Positions 6,798 to 14,726 of a DNA stretch of 26,403 nucleotides are shown here, in pieces. Source of the stretch: Desulfobacterales bacterium (GTDB lineage: Bacteria; Desulfobacterota; Desulfobacteria; Desulfobacterales; JASFBJ01). Under the pieces are notes generated by a model. It saw only the letters and a list, made by a program, of their open reading frames with translations. It ran no database searches and was not told the DNA's origin. Where the stretch lies: assembly GCA_030149585.1 (NCBI GenBank), contig JASFBJ010000006.1:1-26403 (forward strand). The letters run 5' to 3'. Positions within the stretch are counted from its first letter, which is position 1. Each line of letters begins with the position of its first letter. The position numbers and the translations under genes are program-made.

Positions 6798-8145
6798 AAA
6801 TTACACCTTGATCCAGCATGGCATTTACGACCTTTATAAATCCGGCAATATTTGCGCCATCTACGTAATTTCCTGATTTGCCGTACTGATCTGCGGCTTC
6901 AAGACAGGTGCTATGAATATTTTTCATGATTATTTTTAACCGGTTGTCTACCTCTTCACGGGGCCAGGCCAGGCGCATGCTGTTTTGACTCATTTCCAGG
7001 CCGGAAACACTTACGCCACCTGCATTAGCTGCTTTACCAGGACCAAATAGCAAACCATTATCAATAATAATTTCTATTCCTTGTGGTTCGGTTGGCATAT
7101 TTGCACCTTCAGTAACAGCCATAATTTTATTTTTTACCAGATTTTGAGCATCCTTAGCGTTAATCTCATTTTGGGTTGCGCAGGGAAAAGCGCAATCCGC
7201 CATATGATCCCAGAGTGGATTGAAATCTGCATCAGGATCAACCGGCGTATATATGGCCGAGCTATATTTGGCGGCATACTCTTCAACCCGTCCGCGTTTT
7301 ATATTCTTAAGAATTTTAAGATATTCCAGCTTGCTGTGGTCAAGACCATATTCATCAAATATATATCCGGAAGAATCGGAAAAAGTTACAACCTTACCAT
7401 TTAAATCAAGTATTTTTTCAATGGTGTACTGAGCGACATTACCTGCCCCTGATACCAGACAAATTTTTTCTTCCAGAGTCTGATCCAGGGTGCCGAGCAT
7501 TTCCGCCGCAAAATAGACAGCCCCGTAGCCTGTGGCCTCCGGACGGATAAGGCTGCCACCCCAGTTTAGACTTTTGCCGGTCAAAACTCCTGTAAATTCA
7601 TTACTTAATTTTTTATACATGCCAAAAAGAAAACCTATCTCTCTTGCACCAACTCCAATATCTCCAGCAGGAATATCAGTGTTTGCGCCAATATGACGAA
7701 AAAGTTCAGCCATAAAGCTTTGGCAAAAACGCATCACCTCTTCATCTGATTTTCCTTTTGGATCAAAATCAGATCCGCCTTTGCCCCCACCCATTGGCAA
7801 AGTTGTCAATGCATTTTTAAAAACCTGTTCAAAGGCTAAAAATTTCAGGATTCCAAGGGTAACCGAGGGATGAAATCGAAGTCCACCCTTATAAGGCCCG
7901 ATTGAACTATTCATTTCAATCCGAAATCCCCTATTAACCATTACGTCTCCACCATCATCAACCCATGGTACTCGAAACATGATTACTCTCTCCGGTTCAA
8001 CCAGACGTTCCAGAATATTCGCCTTGCGATATTCCGGATGTTGATCCATAACCGGCTTGATTGATTCCAATATTTCACTTACAGCCTGATGAAACTCTTG
8101 TTGATCAGGATCTTTGCTTTTTATAATTTCCATAATTCGCAACAT
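6796..8145 (-). CDS. gdhA: NADP-type glutamate dehydrogenase
   Basis: GdhA catalyses reductive amination of 2-oxoglutarate with ammonium. The 449-residue length and motifs match the hexameric bacterial enzyme: GPYKGGLRFHP (K86), PMGGGKGGSDFDP (K122, glutamate-site lysine), DIPAGDIGVGAREIGF (D162, catalytic aspartate), GKSLNWGGSLIRPEATGYG, and the dinucleotide-binding segment beginning VSGAGNVAQYT. The ATG at 8145 has GGGAG about 9 nt upstream. The gene is a single unit that is convergent with the cold-shock gene and divergent from the DUF4389 gene. It would be the main ammonium-assimilating or nitrogen-balancing enzyme seen in the window; the cofactor preference for NADP is inferred from similarity to the small hexameric type. 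Confidence 0.95.
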   Translation of the reverse strand: MLRIMEIIKSKDPDQQEFHQAVSEILESIKPVMDQHPEYRKANILERLVEPERVIMFRVPWVDDGGDVMVNRGFRIEMNSSIGPYKGGLRFHPSVTLGILKFLAFEQVFKNALTTLPMGGGKGGSDFDPKGKSDEEVMRFCQSFMAELFRHIGANTDIPAGDIGVGAREIGFLFGMYKKLSNEFTGVLTGKSLNWGGSLIRPEATGYGAVYFAAEMLGTLDQTLEEKICLVSGAGNVAQYTIEKILDLNGKVVTFSDSSGYIFDEYGLDHSKLEYLKILKNIKRGRVEEYAAKYSSAIYTPVDPDADFNPLWDHMADCAFPCATQNEINAKDAQNLVKNKIMAVTEGANMPTEPQGIEIIIDNGLLFGPGKAANAGGVSVSGLEMSQNSMRLAWPREEVDNRLKIIMKNIHSTCLEAADQYGKSGNYVDGANIAGFIKVVNAMLDQGVI

Positions 8146-8198
8146 CTGTTTTTTCTCCCTTTGCCCGATATATTTACCTGATACCTCTCTTTATACCC

Positions 8199-8227
8199 TT
8201 GCTAAATATCAAAAAAATGTTTATAAT
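8199..8227 (+). promoter_or_regulatory. Sigma-70 promoter of the DUF4389 gene
   Basis: TTGCTA (8199-8204) and a perfect TATAAT (8222-8227) are separated by 17 nt, about 50 bp before the ATG at 8279. Confidence 0.6.
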
Positions 8228-8278
8228 AAATTTTATAAAAAATAGGACTTATCATTAGCTAAAGCAAGGAGAAAACCC

Positions 8279-8587
8279 ATGGGTAAAGCTAAAACCTTTT
8301 TCTTAGAGCGTAAAAATATTATGATTCGGTTGCTGTACAGTATTTTTTTTATTTTTGTGCTTGGTCTGGTAAAAATTATTATTTTTGCCATTATTATATT
8401 TCAATATATCTATCTGCTGATTACTAAAAAGCACAGCAACCGTGTGCGTATTTTTTCCAATCAGGCCTTATCCTATGCCTATCGTATCGTGCGCTATCTC
8501 ACTCTTAACGAAAATCAAAAGCCCTTTCCCTTTCAGGAATTTCCACCTGAAACGGAAAACCCGGAAGATATTGTCTTGTTTCCCTGA
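8279..8587 (+). CDS. DUF4389-like small membrane protein
   Basis: The 102-residue protein has a basic N-terminus, one long hydrophobic segment at about 18-49 (one or two spans), and a cytosolic tail with NRVRIFSNQALSYAYRIVRY followed by LTLNENQKPFPFQEFP. The combination of RLLY before the span, the SYxYRIxRYLT motif and the KPFPF tail is the pattern I remember for DUF4389, a family of unknown function. The start has AAGGAG at good spacing and a perfect TATAAT upstream, so it is probably well expressed. It stands alone between divergent gdhA and a convergent response-regulator gene. Confidence 0.75.
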   Translation: MGKAKTFFLERKNIMIRLLYSIFFIFVLGLVKIIIFAIIIFQYIYLLITKKHSNRVRIFSNQALSYAYRIVRYLTLNENQKPFPFQEFPPETENPEDIVLFP

Positions 8588-8619
8588 AACCAGCACTAAT
8601 TCCAGGCTTTCGCAGCGCT

Positions 8620-8722
8620 TTAAGGGTTCGCGCAAAAATAAGTTGGCAATTTTAAGTGTTGAGGCGCCAGGCTGGATGCATCGGCGCTTAAAATGTAAAG
8701 TTATTTTTGCGCGAGTCCTAAG
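8620..8722. repeat. Palindromic repeat element, short copy
   Basis: This 103-bp element shares near-identical sequence with 14727-14891. Its ends are inverted repeats: TCGCGCAAAAATAA on the left (8628-8641) is matched by TTATTTTTGCGCGA on the right (8701-8714), and further arms GGCGCC/GGCGC lie inside. It lies between the ends of two convergent genes, a typical place for REP- or MITE-like elements. It lacks the 62-bp central module of the other copy. Open frames across it are artefacts of the repeat. Confidence 0.85.
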
Positions 8723-8754
8723 CATACAATCAAAATTCAAAAAAAGCCCAGTTC

Positions 8755-10122
8755 CTAACTAAGGCCATAGGCTTTCATTTTGCTTAGCAAAGAGGGGTGG
8801 CTGATTTCCAGGAGACGGGCGGACTGGGTGCGATTTCCACTGGTTTTGTTGAGTGCTTTTTTGATCAAGAGTTTTTCTATATTTTTTTGGGCTATTTTTA
8901 AGGAATAACCTTCCATAAGGGCATTAATATCGTGTTTAATATTTTGTTGCCCTATTTCCGGCGGGAAATTGTCAATTATAAGTATCTCTTTTTCAGCCAG
9001 AACCATTGCTCTTTCGATCACGTTTTCCAATTCCCGAACATTGCCCGGCCACTCATATTTCAAAAGCCAGGTCATAGCGCCTGGGGCCACATCATGAATA
9101 TTGCCGCTCATTATTTTATTAAACTTATTTATAAAATGGCGGCTCAAAAGGGGTATATCTTCGCTTCGTTCCCTTAAAGGGGGAATTTGGATAGGCAATA
9201 CATTGAGCCTGTAAAAAAGGTCTTCCCGAAAGTTTCCCCGGCTGATTTCGGCTTGCAGTTGTTTTGAAGTGGCGGCAATTATACGGGTATCAATATTTTG
9301 GGTTTTAGCAGCGCCAACCGGGCGGATCTCGCTTTCCTGTAAAACCCGAAGCAGTTTTACCTGCAATGCCATAGGCAGCTCTCCAATTTCATCAAGAAAA
9401 ACAGTCCCGTTTTGGGCTTCAGCAAAAAGCCCTTTTTTATTTCTGTCAGCTCCTGTAAAGGCTCCTTTTATATGACCGAATAATTCACTTTCCAGAAGAT
9501 TTTCAGGTATTTCGCCGCAGTTAATCGGAATAAACGGCTTATCCGCTCTGGGACTGCTTAAATGAATACCACGGGCCACAAGTTCTTTACCTGTTCCGCT
9601 TTCCCCTGTGATTAACACTGTTGTAGTATATTGAGCCACCTTTGAGGCCAGCTTGAAAAGTTCCTGCATTCTTTTGCTTTTAGCAACCATATTACCAAAA
9701 TTATATTTCTCTTCAATAGTTTTAATTCGCTGTTTTAATTGTTGATTTTCTTCTTTCAAGCGATTTCTTTCTTCAGCTTTTTTAATGGCTAAGCGAATTT
9801 CGTCATTTTTAAAAGGTTTGGAGATAAAATCATAGGCTCCCTTTTTCATGGCTTCTACCGCCATATCAATGGTTCCATAAGCCGACATCATGATAATAGT
9901 TGTTTCTAAGCTTAAATGCCGGGACTCTTGTAAAAACTCCATTCCACTCATTTTAGGCATTTTAATATCACATAAAATAAAATCATATGAGACTGTTTTT
10001 ATTTTTTCCAAACCCTCATATCCATCGGCAGCAGTATCTGCTGTATAACCGTATTTTTTCAGCATAACGGAAAGCATGTGGCGCATATTAGCTTCATCGT
10101 CTATGATCAAAATTTGTTTCAT
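8755..10122 (-). CDS. NtrC-type sigma-54-dependent response regulator
   Basis: The protein activates sigma-54 promoters when phosphorylated. In order, it has a receiver domain (1-120; D9, phospho-acceptor D52 in LCDIKMPKMSG, K102), a linker coiled coil (115-140), and an AAA+ domain with Walker A GESGTGKE (173-180), the sigma-54 contact loop GAFTGA (220-225), Walker B TVFLDEIGE (240-248) and REDLFYRLNV. It ends with a Fis-type helix-turn-helix (ALNKTSGNRTQSARLLEIS). The 455-residue length is standard. The open frame extends to a TTG at 10143, but the ATG at 10122 has AAAGGT 7 nt upstream and gives the exact start of the receiver domain. It lies 13 nt after the sensor kinase gene, its obvious partner. 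Target genes are unknown; the pair may act elsewhere. Confidence 0.95.
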   Translation of the reverse strand: MKQILIIDDEANMRHMLSVMLKKYGYTADTAADGYEGLEKIKTVSYDFILCDIKMPKMSGMEFLQESRHLSLETTIIMMSAYGTIDMAVEAMKKGAYDFISKPFKNDEIRLAIKKAEERNRLKEENQQLKQRIKTIEEKYNFGNMVAKSKRMQELFKLASKVAQYTTTVLITGESGTGKELVARGIHLSSPRADKPFIPINCGEIPENLLESELFGHIKGAFTGADRNKKGLFAEAQNGTVFLDEIGELPMALQVKLLRVLQESEIRPVGAAKTQNIDTRIIAATSKQLQAEISRGNFREDLFYRLNVLPIQIPPLRERSEDIPLLSRHFINKFNKIMSGNIHDVAPGAMTWLLKYEWPGNVRELENVIERAMVLAEKEILIIDNFPPEIGQQNIKHDINALMEGYSLKIAQKNIEKLLIKKALNKTSGNRTQSARLLEISHPSLLSKMKAYGLS

Positions 10123-10135
10123 AATATTACCTTTG

Positions 10136-11680
10136 TTAATCAATTTTCAAAAGTGGCAGACAAATTATAAAATCTGTTCCAAGACCGATTTTGCTGGCAG
10201 CCTGAAGGCTCCCCCCAAGGTTTTCAATAATCATGAAACTGACTGAAAGGCCCAGCCCTGTTCCTTTACCCGGATCTTTTGTGGTAAAAAACGGATCAAA
10301 AATATTTTGAAGGTTTTCTACAGAAATTCCAGGGCCATTATCGTGAATAATAATTTCCAGGGTGTCTTTACCAGCTATTGCCCTTTCATGATCTTTTTTC
10401 AGGACCGAAGTCGAGATTAGAATTTCTCCATTTTTGCTCTGCTCGCTGGAACCAATTGCATCCGCAGCATTTAACAGAAGATTCAGGCAAACCTGCCTTA
10501 GCTGATCCGGATCAGCCAGAACCATATGATTTTGCGCATTAAATTTTTGTTTGATATGAATTTTGTTCATTGCCGGCTGATATTTAAAAACTTCTGTGGT
10601 ATTATCGATTATGGTATGTGCCGAAACCGGCTTGGGCCTGCTGGCTGCCGGCCTGGAAAGATCCAAAAGCTGTCTGATAATAGTATTTATGCGGTTAATT
10701 TCATTTTCAGCTCTGCTGATATACTCTTTTTTTTCCTCGGCTGAATTGTCCTGGTCTTTTAACAGATCAAGATAGCCAAGCACAATTCCGATTGGATTTC
10801 CGATTTCATGCGCTATTCCAGATGTCAAACGCCCCACTGAAGCCAGTTTTTCAGCCTGAATGATTTCATTTTGGGCCTGAGTTAACCTCTGATTGGCCTT
10901 TTCCAAAGAGAGCACAGTGGATTGCAGAATTTTTTTATCTGCTGAAATACGTTTTAACATCCGGTTTAATGCTGATGAAAGCTGATTGAGTTCGTTATCC
11001 TCCTTGCGCACTGAAAAAAGAACCTCGTCATCCTCTTGATACTCTTCAGCTCGTTTCACCAGACGCTCAATAGGAGCTAAATATATCCCTGCCAGCCGAA
11101 AAAAGCAGACAGTAGTTAGAATAATCGCATTAAGCAGGATATAAATAAACAGTAGTTTTTGAGTTTTGATCAGTTGTTTATAAATTTGGTTAAGAGGGAT
11201 GCAAAGAGCTGCTCCACCTTTTAATTGTCCATTATAAAACAGAGGTCGGGCAATAATTGCTGTGCTATGAAATTTAAAAAAGATTCCCAGATCAGGGCCC
11301 GCAAACTGCTTCTGCTGTTTTACGGATTGAATTGTTTTGATAACCAGTTGCCTGATTTGAGGTTCGAGGTCACAGCCCATTCCTTCCTGGTGACAGGGTA
11401 AAAATTCGTTATTTAAGATATAAAGACAGGAAAAATTTGAGTCACCAAGAAGTCTGTCAGATTTTTTTGAAAATAAAAATATTTTGGAGCCATCGGAATT
11501 TCTATGATCGAAAATCTGATTTTCAATGGTGGAGATAAAAAGACAGCCCTTCTCAATTTCAGCACGAATCATATACTGACGAGCCATGATAATCATCACA
11601 AAACTAATCAGAAGCATGGCTACAAGCAAAAGGATCGCCACATTAAAAGTAATAGTGGTTTTTAATCCGCGCAGTAACAC
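10136..11680 (-). CDS. Membrane sensor histidine kinase, partner of the sigma-54 regulator
   Basis: The 514-residue kinase has membrane spans at about 12-32 and 176-196 flanking a periplasmic sensor domain of about 140 residues, a HAMP-like linker (197-250), a dimerisation/phospho-acceptor domain with H291 in SGIAHEIGNP, and a catalytic ATPase domain: N box NLLLNAADAI (400-409), DNGPGI (447-452), FDPFFTTK (461-468) and GKGTGLGLSV (471-480). The sensor domain has three cysteines (C85, C96, C103) close together, which could bind metal or sense redox; that is speculative. There is no ATG in frame: a stop lies seven codons upstream, and the first start is GTG at 11680. The regulator follows in the same operon. 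Confidence 0.93.
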   Translation of the reverse strand: MLLRGLKTTITFNVAILLLVAMLLISFVMIIMARQYMIRAEIEKGCLFISTIENQIFDHRNSDGSKIFLFSKKSDRLLGDSNFSCLYILNNEFLPCHQEGMGCDLEPQIRQLVIKTIQSVKQQKQFAGPDLGIFFKFHSTAIIARPLFYNGQLKGGAALCIPLNQIYKQLIKTQKLLFIYILLNAIILTTVCFFRLAGIYLAPIERLVKRAEEYQEDDEVLFSVRKEDNELNQLSSALNRMLKRISADKKILQSTVLSLEKANQRLTQAQNEIIQAEKLASVGRLTSGIAHEIGNPIGIVLGYLDLLKDQDNSAEEKKEYISRAENEINRINTIIRQLLDLSRPAASRPKPVSAHTIIDNTTEVFKYQPAMNKIHIKQKFNAQNHMVLADPDQLRQVCLNLLLNAADAIGSSEQSKNGEILISTSVLKKDHERAIAGKDTLEIIIHDNGPGISVENLQNIFDPFFTTKDPGKGTGLGLSVSFMIIENLGGSLQAASKIGLGTDFIICLPLLKID

Positions 11681-11796
11681 GATAGATAATCCCGGGTTTC
11701 ATGGTTAGGAACGTGGGCAAAATATTCGGCTTAGTAATTGCTGAAAAACAGCCTTTCAAAAAACGGCTCGGCTTTGCCAGATCCCTGTCAATATAC

Positions 11797-11976
11797 TTAT
11801 ACGCCTTTTTTCAAAACTGCTGTCTTGCTAAAAAAAACCTTCGGCCTTTCTACAAGTTTGAATCCGGCGCTTCGGGCTTTTCTGATAATTTCTTCAAAGG
11901 CGGGCTTTGATATATGTTTAATATAAAGTTGTTTGCAGCTATAAGGTAACAAATAAACTTTATAATTTAATTTCAC
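11797..11976 (-). CDS. Small 59-aa ORF or 3' relic of a larger gene
   Basis: A GTG at 11976 opens a 59-codon frame that ends with TAA at 11797. The first 20 codons are AT-rich and look non-coding (KLNYKVYLLPYSCKQLYIKH), but the last part, KPAFEEIIRKARSAGF then KLVERPKVFFSKTAVLKK, reads like a genuine protein C-terminus. It resembles the final helix-strand of some SAM-dependent methyltransferases, though I cannot name a family. No clear ribosome-binding site is present. The most likely explanation is a truncated gene tail; a real small protein is possible. Confidence 0.35.
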   Translation of the reverse strand: MKLNYKVYLLPYSCKQLYIKHISKPAFEEIIRKARSAGFKLVERPKVFFSKTAVLKKGV

Positions 11977-12096
11977 TGTTTGCTCTCATAATTACACAAA
12001 AAATTATAACATTGGGAAAAAACACTGTATAATCATACATAACCCTCTAAGTTAGACATGTCAATGATGAGTGATAAAATGCAAATAGAGTAATGT

Positions 12097-12110
12097 TTGA
12101 CTTAAATCAA
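12097..12110. promoter_or_regulatory. FNR/CRP-family-like palindrome
   Basis: TTGAC-TTAA-ATCAA differs at one position from the FNR consensus TTGAT-N4-ATCAA. Its TTGAC half could also be a sigma-70 -35 box. It lies about 100 bp upstream of the first acyl-CoA dehydrogenase gene, a plausible activator or repressor position. A CRP/FNR-family regulator is a reasonable guess but none is encoded in the window. Confidence 0.4.
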
Positions 12111-12210
12111 TTATAGTTATACAAGTTCAAATAAATTATTTAACTTACTTTCCTTTTTCAGATATAAGCAACCTGCTTCTATTATTAACTTAATCAAACG
12201 GAGGAGATCT

Positions 12211-13407
12211 ATGGATTTTAAACTTACCGAAAAGCAAAAAGCATTAAAACGGGAATTTGACCAATTTTTCGAAGAGGTTATGAAAGACGCGCCTCCCGAA
12301 TACGGCAGAGGCGGTCTTGAAGGGGTCTATGCTACACCGGAAGGTTTTGAATTTCATCTGCAAGTGTCTAAAAAACTTGGGGAAAAAGGATGGCTCTCCA
12401 GGGCCTGGCCTAAAGAGTGCGGAGGAGAGGGCGCACCGCTGATTGAGCAGCTCCTTTTCAATGAATCACGGGAAAGTCACAGAGCTCCAGGCGTAGATCT
12501 GTTCGGGCATGGCATGTTTGCGCCCACCTTGATTATAGCAGCCAATGATGAACAAAAAGAAAGGCTTTTAACCCCTCTGGCTAAAGGCAAAGTCTCTTAT
12601 TGTCAGGGATGGAGTGAGCCTGACTCGGGTTCAGATCTGGCTTCCCTGCAAACAACGGCGATTAAAGATGGGGACAATTATATTATTAATGGTCAAAAAA
12701 TATGGACTACCGGGGGCCATCGTGCAGAATGCATGTTTCTTTTGGCCAGGACCAATCCTGAGGAAAAAAGAGGCAAAGGACTTTCTGTTTTTCATCTGAG
12801 AATGGATTTGCCGGGCATTACGGTTCGCCCAATCCTTTATATGGACGGCAAGCATCTATATAATGAAGTCTTTTTTAAAGATGTTAAAATTCCCGCAAAG
12901 GATTTGATTGGAACTGAAAATGAGGGGTGGAAACTGACGCGGGATACCATGAATTTTGAAAGATCAGGCGTTGGTTTTTTTGTGGAAGGCCGTGAGGATC
13001 TCAAAGAGCTGGTCGATTATGTTAAGACCACCAAAAGAAACGGTAAATATCTTGCCGAAGATCCAATTATCAGACAAAAAATAGCCAAGCTGTTTATTGA
13101 TCTGGAAGTAGGATATACCTTGGCATATAAGATAGCCTGGTTGCAGGGAAAGGGAGGGCTCTCTTTTGCGGCCTCAGCAGCGTCTGAAGCCAAAGTCTTT
13201 GGCAGTGAACTTGCAGAACGGATTGCCAATTATGCCACAGAAATCATGGGGCTTTACGGGCAACTGTCAGACTCAAAATGGGCTCCCATGAACGGCAGCA
13301 TGGTCGAAAGCTACCAGTTCTGCATGGGAATCACTGTTGCAGCAGGCAGTTCGGAAATTCAGCGGAACATTATTGCCTGGACAGGTCTGGGGCTCCCCAG
13401 ATTTTAA
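12211..13407 (+). CDS. Acyl-CoA dehydrogenase, large-subunit type
   Basis: FAD enzymes of this family introduce a C2-C3 double bond into acyl-CoA. The 398-residue product has the N-terminal helical domain (1-120), the middle-domain flavin/substrate loop SEPDSGSDLAS (135-145), GQKIWTTGGHRAE (161-173), and the C-terminal AAGSSEIQRNII followed by GLGLPRF. The QRNIIAWTGLGLPR ending is typical of the larger partner of two-gene dehydrogenases such as PimC/PimD or ChsE4/ChsE5. GGAGGAG precedes the ATG. The second dehydrogenase follows 98 bp downstream. The substrate is unknown; a dicarboxyl- or branched/cyclic acyl-CoA is suggested by the relatives, not shown by sequence. Confidence 0.9.
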   Translation: MDFKLTEKQKALKREFDQFFEEVMKDAPPEYGRGGLEGVYATPEGFEFHLQVSKKLGEKGWLSRAWPKECGGEGAPLIEQLLFNESRESHRAPGVDLFGHGMFAPTLIIAANDEQKERLLTPLAKGKVSYCQGWSEPDSGSDLASLQTTAIKDGDNYIINGQKIWTTGGHRAECMFLLARTNPEEKRGKGLSVFHLRMDLPGITVRPILYMDGKHLYNEVFFKDVKIPAKDLIGTENEGWKLTRDTMNFERSGVGFFVEGREDLKELVDYVKTTKRNGKYLAEDPIIRQKIAKLFIDLEVGYTLAYKIAWLQGKGGLSFAASAASEAKVFGSELAERIANYATEIMGLYGQLSDSKWAPMNGSMVESYQFCMGITVAAGSSEIQRNIIAWTGLGLPRF

Positions 13408-13432
13408 GCCTGTTAATAAGGCTGAAATATAG

Positions 13433-13471
13433 CTGTTTTGTTTTATTATATCTCTGATAAAATCAAAACAG
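13433..13471 (+). other. Hairpin in the spacer between the two acyl-CoA dehydrogenase genes
   Basis: CTGTTTTG (13433-13440) pairs with CAAAACAG (13464-13471), and TTTTAT/ATAAAA continues the stem with one bulged base. There is no U-tract after it and it ends 34 nt before the next ATG, which has AAGGAGG. It is more likely an mRNA processing or stability element than a terminator. Confidence 0.45.
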
Positions 13472-13505
13472 ATCATATATCAATCAATTATAAGGAGGAA
13501 AAATA

Positions 13506-14618
13506 ATGGATCTGAGTTTCTCATCAGAACAAGAAATATTGCGTAAATCCGTAGCGGAATTTCTTTCCAAGGAATGTTCCTATGAAAAAGTTAAGGAGAT
13601 AGAGGAGAGTGCAGAAGGTTATTCTCCCAAACTCTGGAAAAAAATTGCCCAGCTTGGCTGGCTGGAAATAATATTACCTGAAGAGTTCGGGGGCTTTGGG
13701 GACCCTTTCATCAATCTGATAATTATCATGGAAGAGATTGGAAAGGCTGCCTTTCCAAGTCCATTTTTTTCAACTGTTGTGCAAAGCGGCCTGACCATTT
13801 TGGAAGGAGGCTCAACAGCCCAGAAAAAAGATCTGCTGGGTAAAATTGTTGATGGAAAACTTCTGATGGCTCTGGCTCAATATGAACAGGAGGCCAGTTA
13901 TCTTGAAACAGGAATCAACCTGTCTGCAAAGCTTTCCGGAGATGATTATATTTTAAACGGCACCAAAATGTTTGTTATAGATGCCAATATTGCAGACAAA
14001 CTGATTGTGGCAGCCAGAGAAGACAAGGGAATCACTCTCTTTTTGGTGGATGCCGGGGCAAAAGGCATTAAGTGTACAAAGATGCCCACAATTGGAATGG
14101 ATAATAATTGTGAAGTAATTTTTGATAATGTAAAAGTCTCTAAAGCAGACTTGATTGGTGAGCCCGGCAATGGCTGGAAAATATTGCAAAAAGCTGAAGC
14201 TAAAATTATTGTCGCCAAATGTGGCGAAATGGTCGGCGGATGCAAGGCCTCACTTGATATGACCGCAGCCTATGCCAAAGAGCGAAAACAGTATGGTGTG
14301 CCCATCGGTCTTTTTCAGGTAATCCAGCATTATATGTCTAATATGCTCCTGGCCTATGATACCAGTGTAAATTATCTTTATAAAGTTGCCTGGATGATTG
14401 ACGAAAATGAGGACGTAACTAAAGAGGCTTCAGCCCTCAAAGCTCAGGTAAATGAAAAATATAAATTTATCTCTGAAAGAGGGGTTCAGATTCATGGAGG
14501 TGTAGGAACTTCCAGGGAATTTGACATCGGTCTTTTTTATCGCCGCGCCAAAGCCTATGAGTATGTGGCAGGTGATTCTGATTATCATTATGAAAAAATA
14601 GCGGCAGCATTAATGTGA
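13506..14618 (+). CDS. Acyl-CoA dehydrogenase-like protein, small-subunit type
   Basis: The 370-residue protein has the full acyl-CoA dehydrogenase fold: an N-terminal helical domain with GWLEIILPEEFGGFG (51-65), a beta domain with LNGTKMFV (150-157), and a C-terminal domain with YAKERKQYGVPIGLFQVIQH and QIHGGVGTSREFDIGLFYRR. The usual middle-domain motif (LTEPxAGSD type) is replaced by LAQYEQEASYLE (123-134). That loss is common in the minor subunit of heteromeric dehydrogenases, where FAD and substrate sites form at the interface with the larger subunit. AAGGAGG precedes the ATG. It is co-directional with the preceding gene, and the two probably form one enzyme. Whether this subunit is catalytic or structural cannot be decided here. 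Confidence 0.88.
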   Translation: MDLSFSSEQEILRKSVAEFLSKECSYEKVKEIEESAEGYSPKLWKKIAQLGWLEIILPEEFGGFGDPFINLIIIMEEIGKAAFPSPFFSTVVQSGLTILEGGSTAQKKDLLGKIVDGKLLMALAQYEQEASYLETGINLSAKLSGDDYILNGTKMFVIDANIADKLIVAAREDKGITLFLVDAGAKGIKCTKMPTIGMDNNCEVIFDNVKVSKADLIGEPGNGWKILQKAEAKIIVAKCGEMVGGCKASLDMTAAYAKERKQYGVPIGLFQVIQHYMSNMLLAYDTSVNYLYKVAWMIDENEDVTKEASALKAQVNEKYKFISERGVQIHGGVGTSREFDIGLFYRRAKAYEYVAGDSDYHYEKIAAALM

Positions 14619-14643
14619 TTTTATATCTTAAAGGTTACAACAA

Positions 14644-14696
14644 CCACAAATTACACGATTTTCAATCTTCAGGATTGGCAAAAATGTAATTTGTGG
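14644..14696 (+). terminator. Strong hairpin after the acyl-CoA dehydrogenase operon
   Basis: Twelve-base perfect arms CCACAAATTACA (14644-14655) and TGTAATTTGTGG (14685-14696) enclose a loop that can itself pair (AATC/GATT). The hairpin starts 26 nt after the stop codon. No proper U-tract follows, so it may protect the transcript 3' end or act as a factor-assisted terminator rather than an intrinsic one. Confidence 0.45.
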
Positions 14697-14726
14697 CTAT
14701 AACGGCAGAAAAAAATTTCGCTGCAA

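Larger units (their letters stand above)
11701..12210. other. 510-bp gap before the acyl-CoA dehydrogenase operon
   Basis: It contains the doubtful 59-codon minus-strand frame (11797-11976), then about 230 bp of AT-rich DNA upstream of the dehydrogenase operon with an FNR-like palindrome at 12097-12110 and, at the end, GGAGGAG before the ATG at 12211. Other open frames here have no supported start or family. Confidence 0.6.

Noticed and set aside
8442..8762. Open frames on both strands across the short palindromic repeat
   Set aside because: They are created by the repeat; the same peptide fragments (for example HFKRRCIQPG) recur in the other copy, and the frames have no support of their own.
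11701..11926. Plus-strand open frames in the gap after the sensor kinase start
   Set aside because: No ribosome-binding site or recognisable motif; the minus-strand reading of the same DNA is more protein-like.
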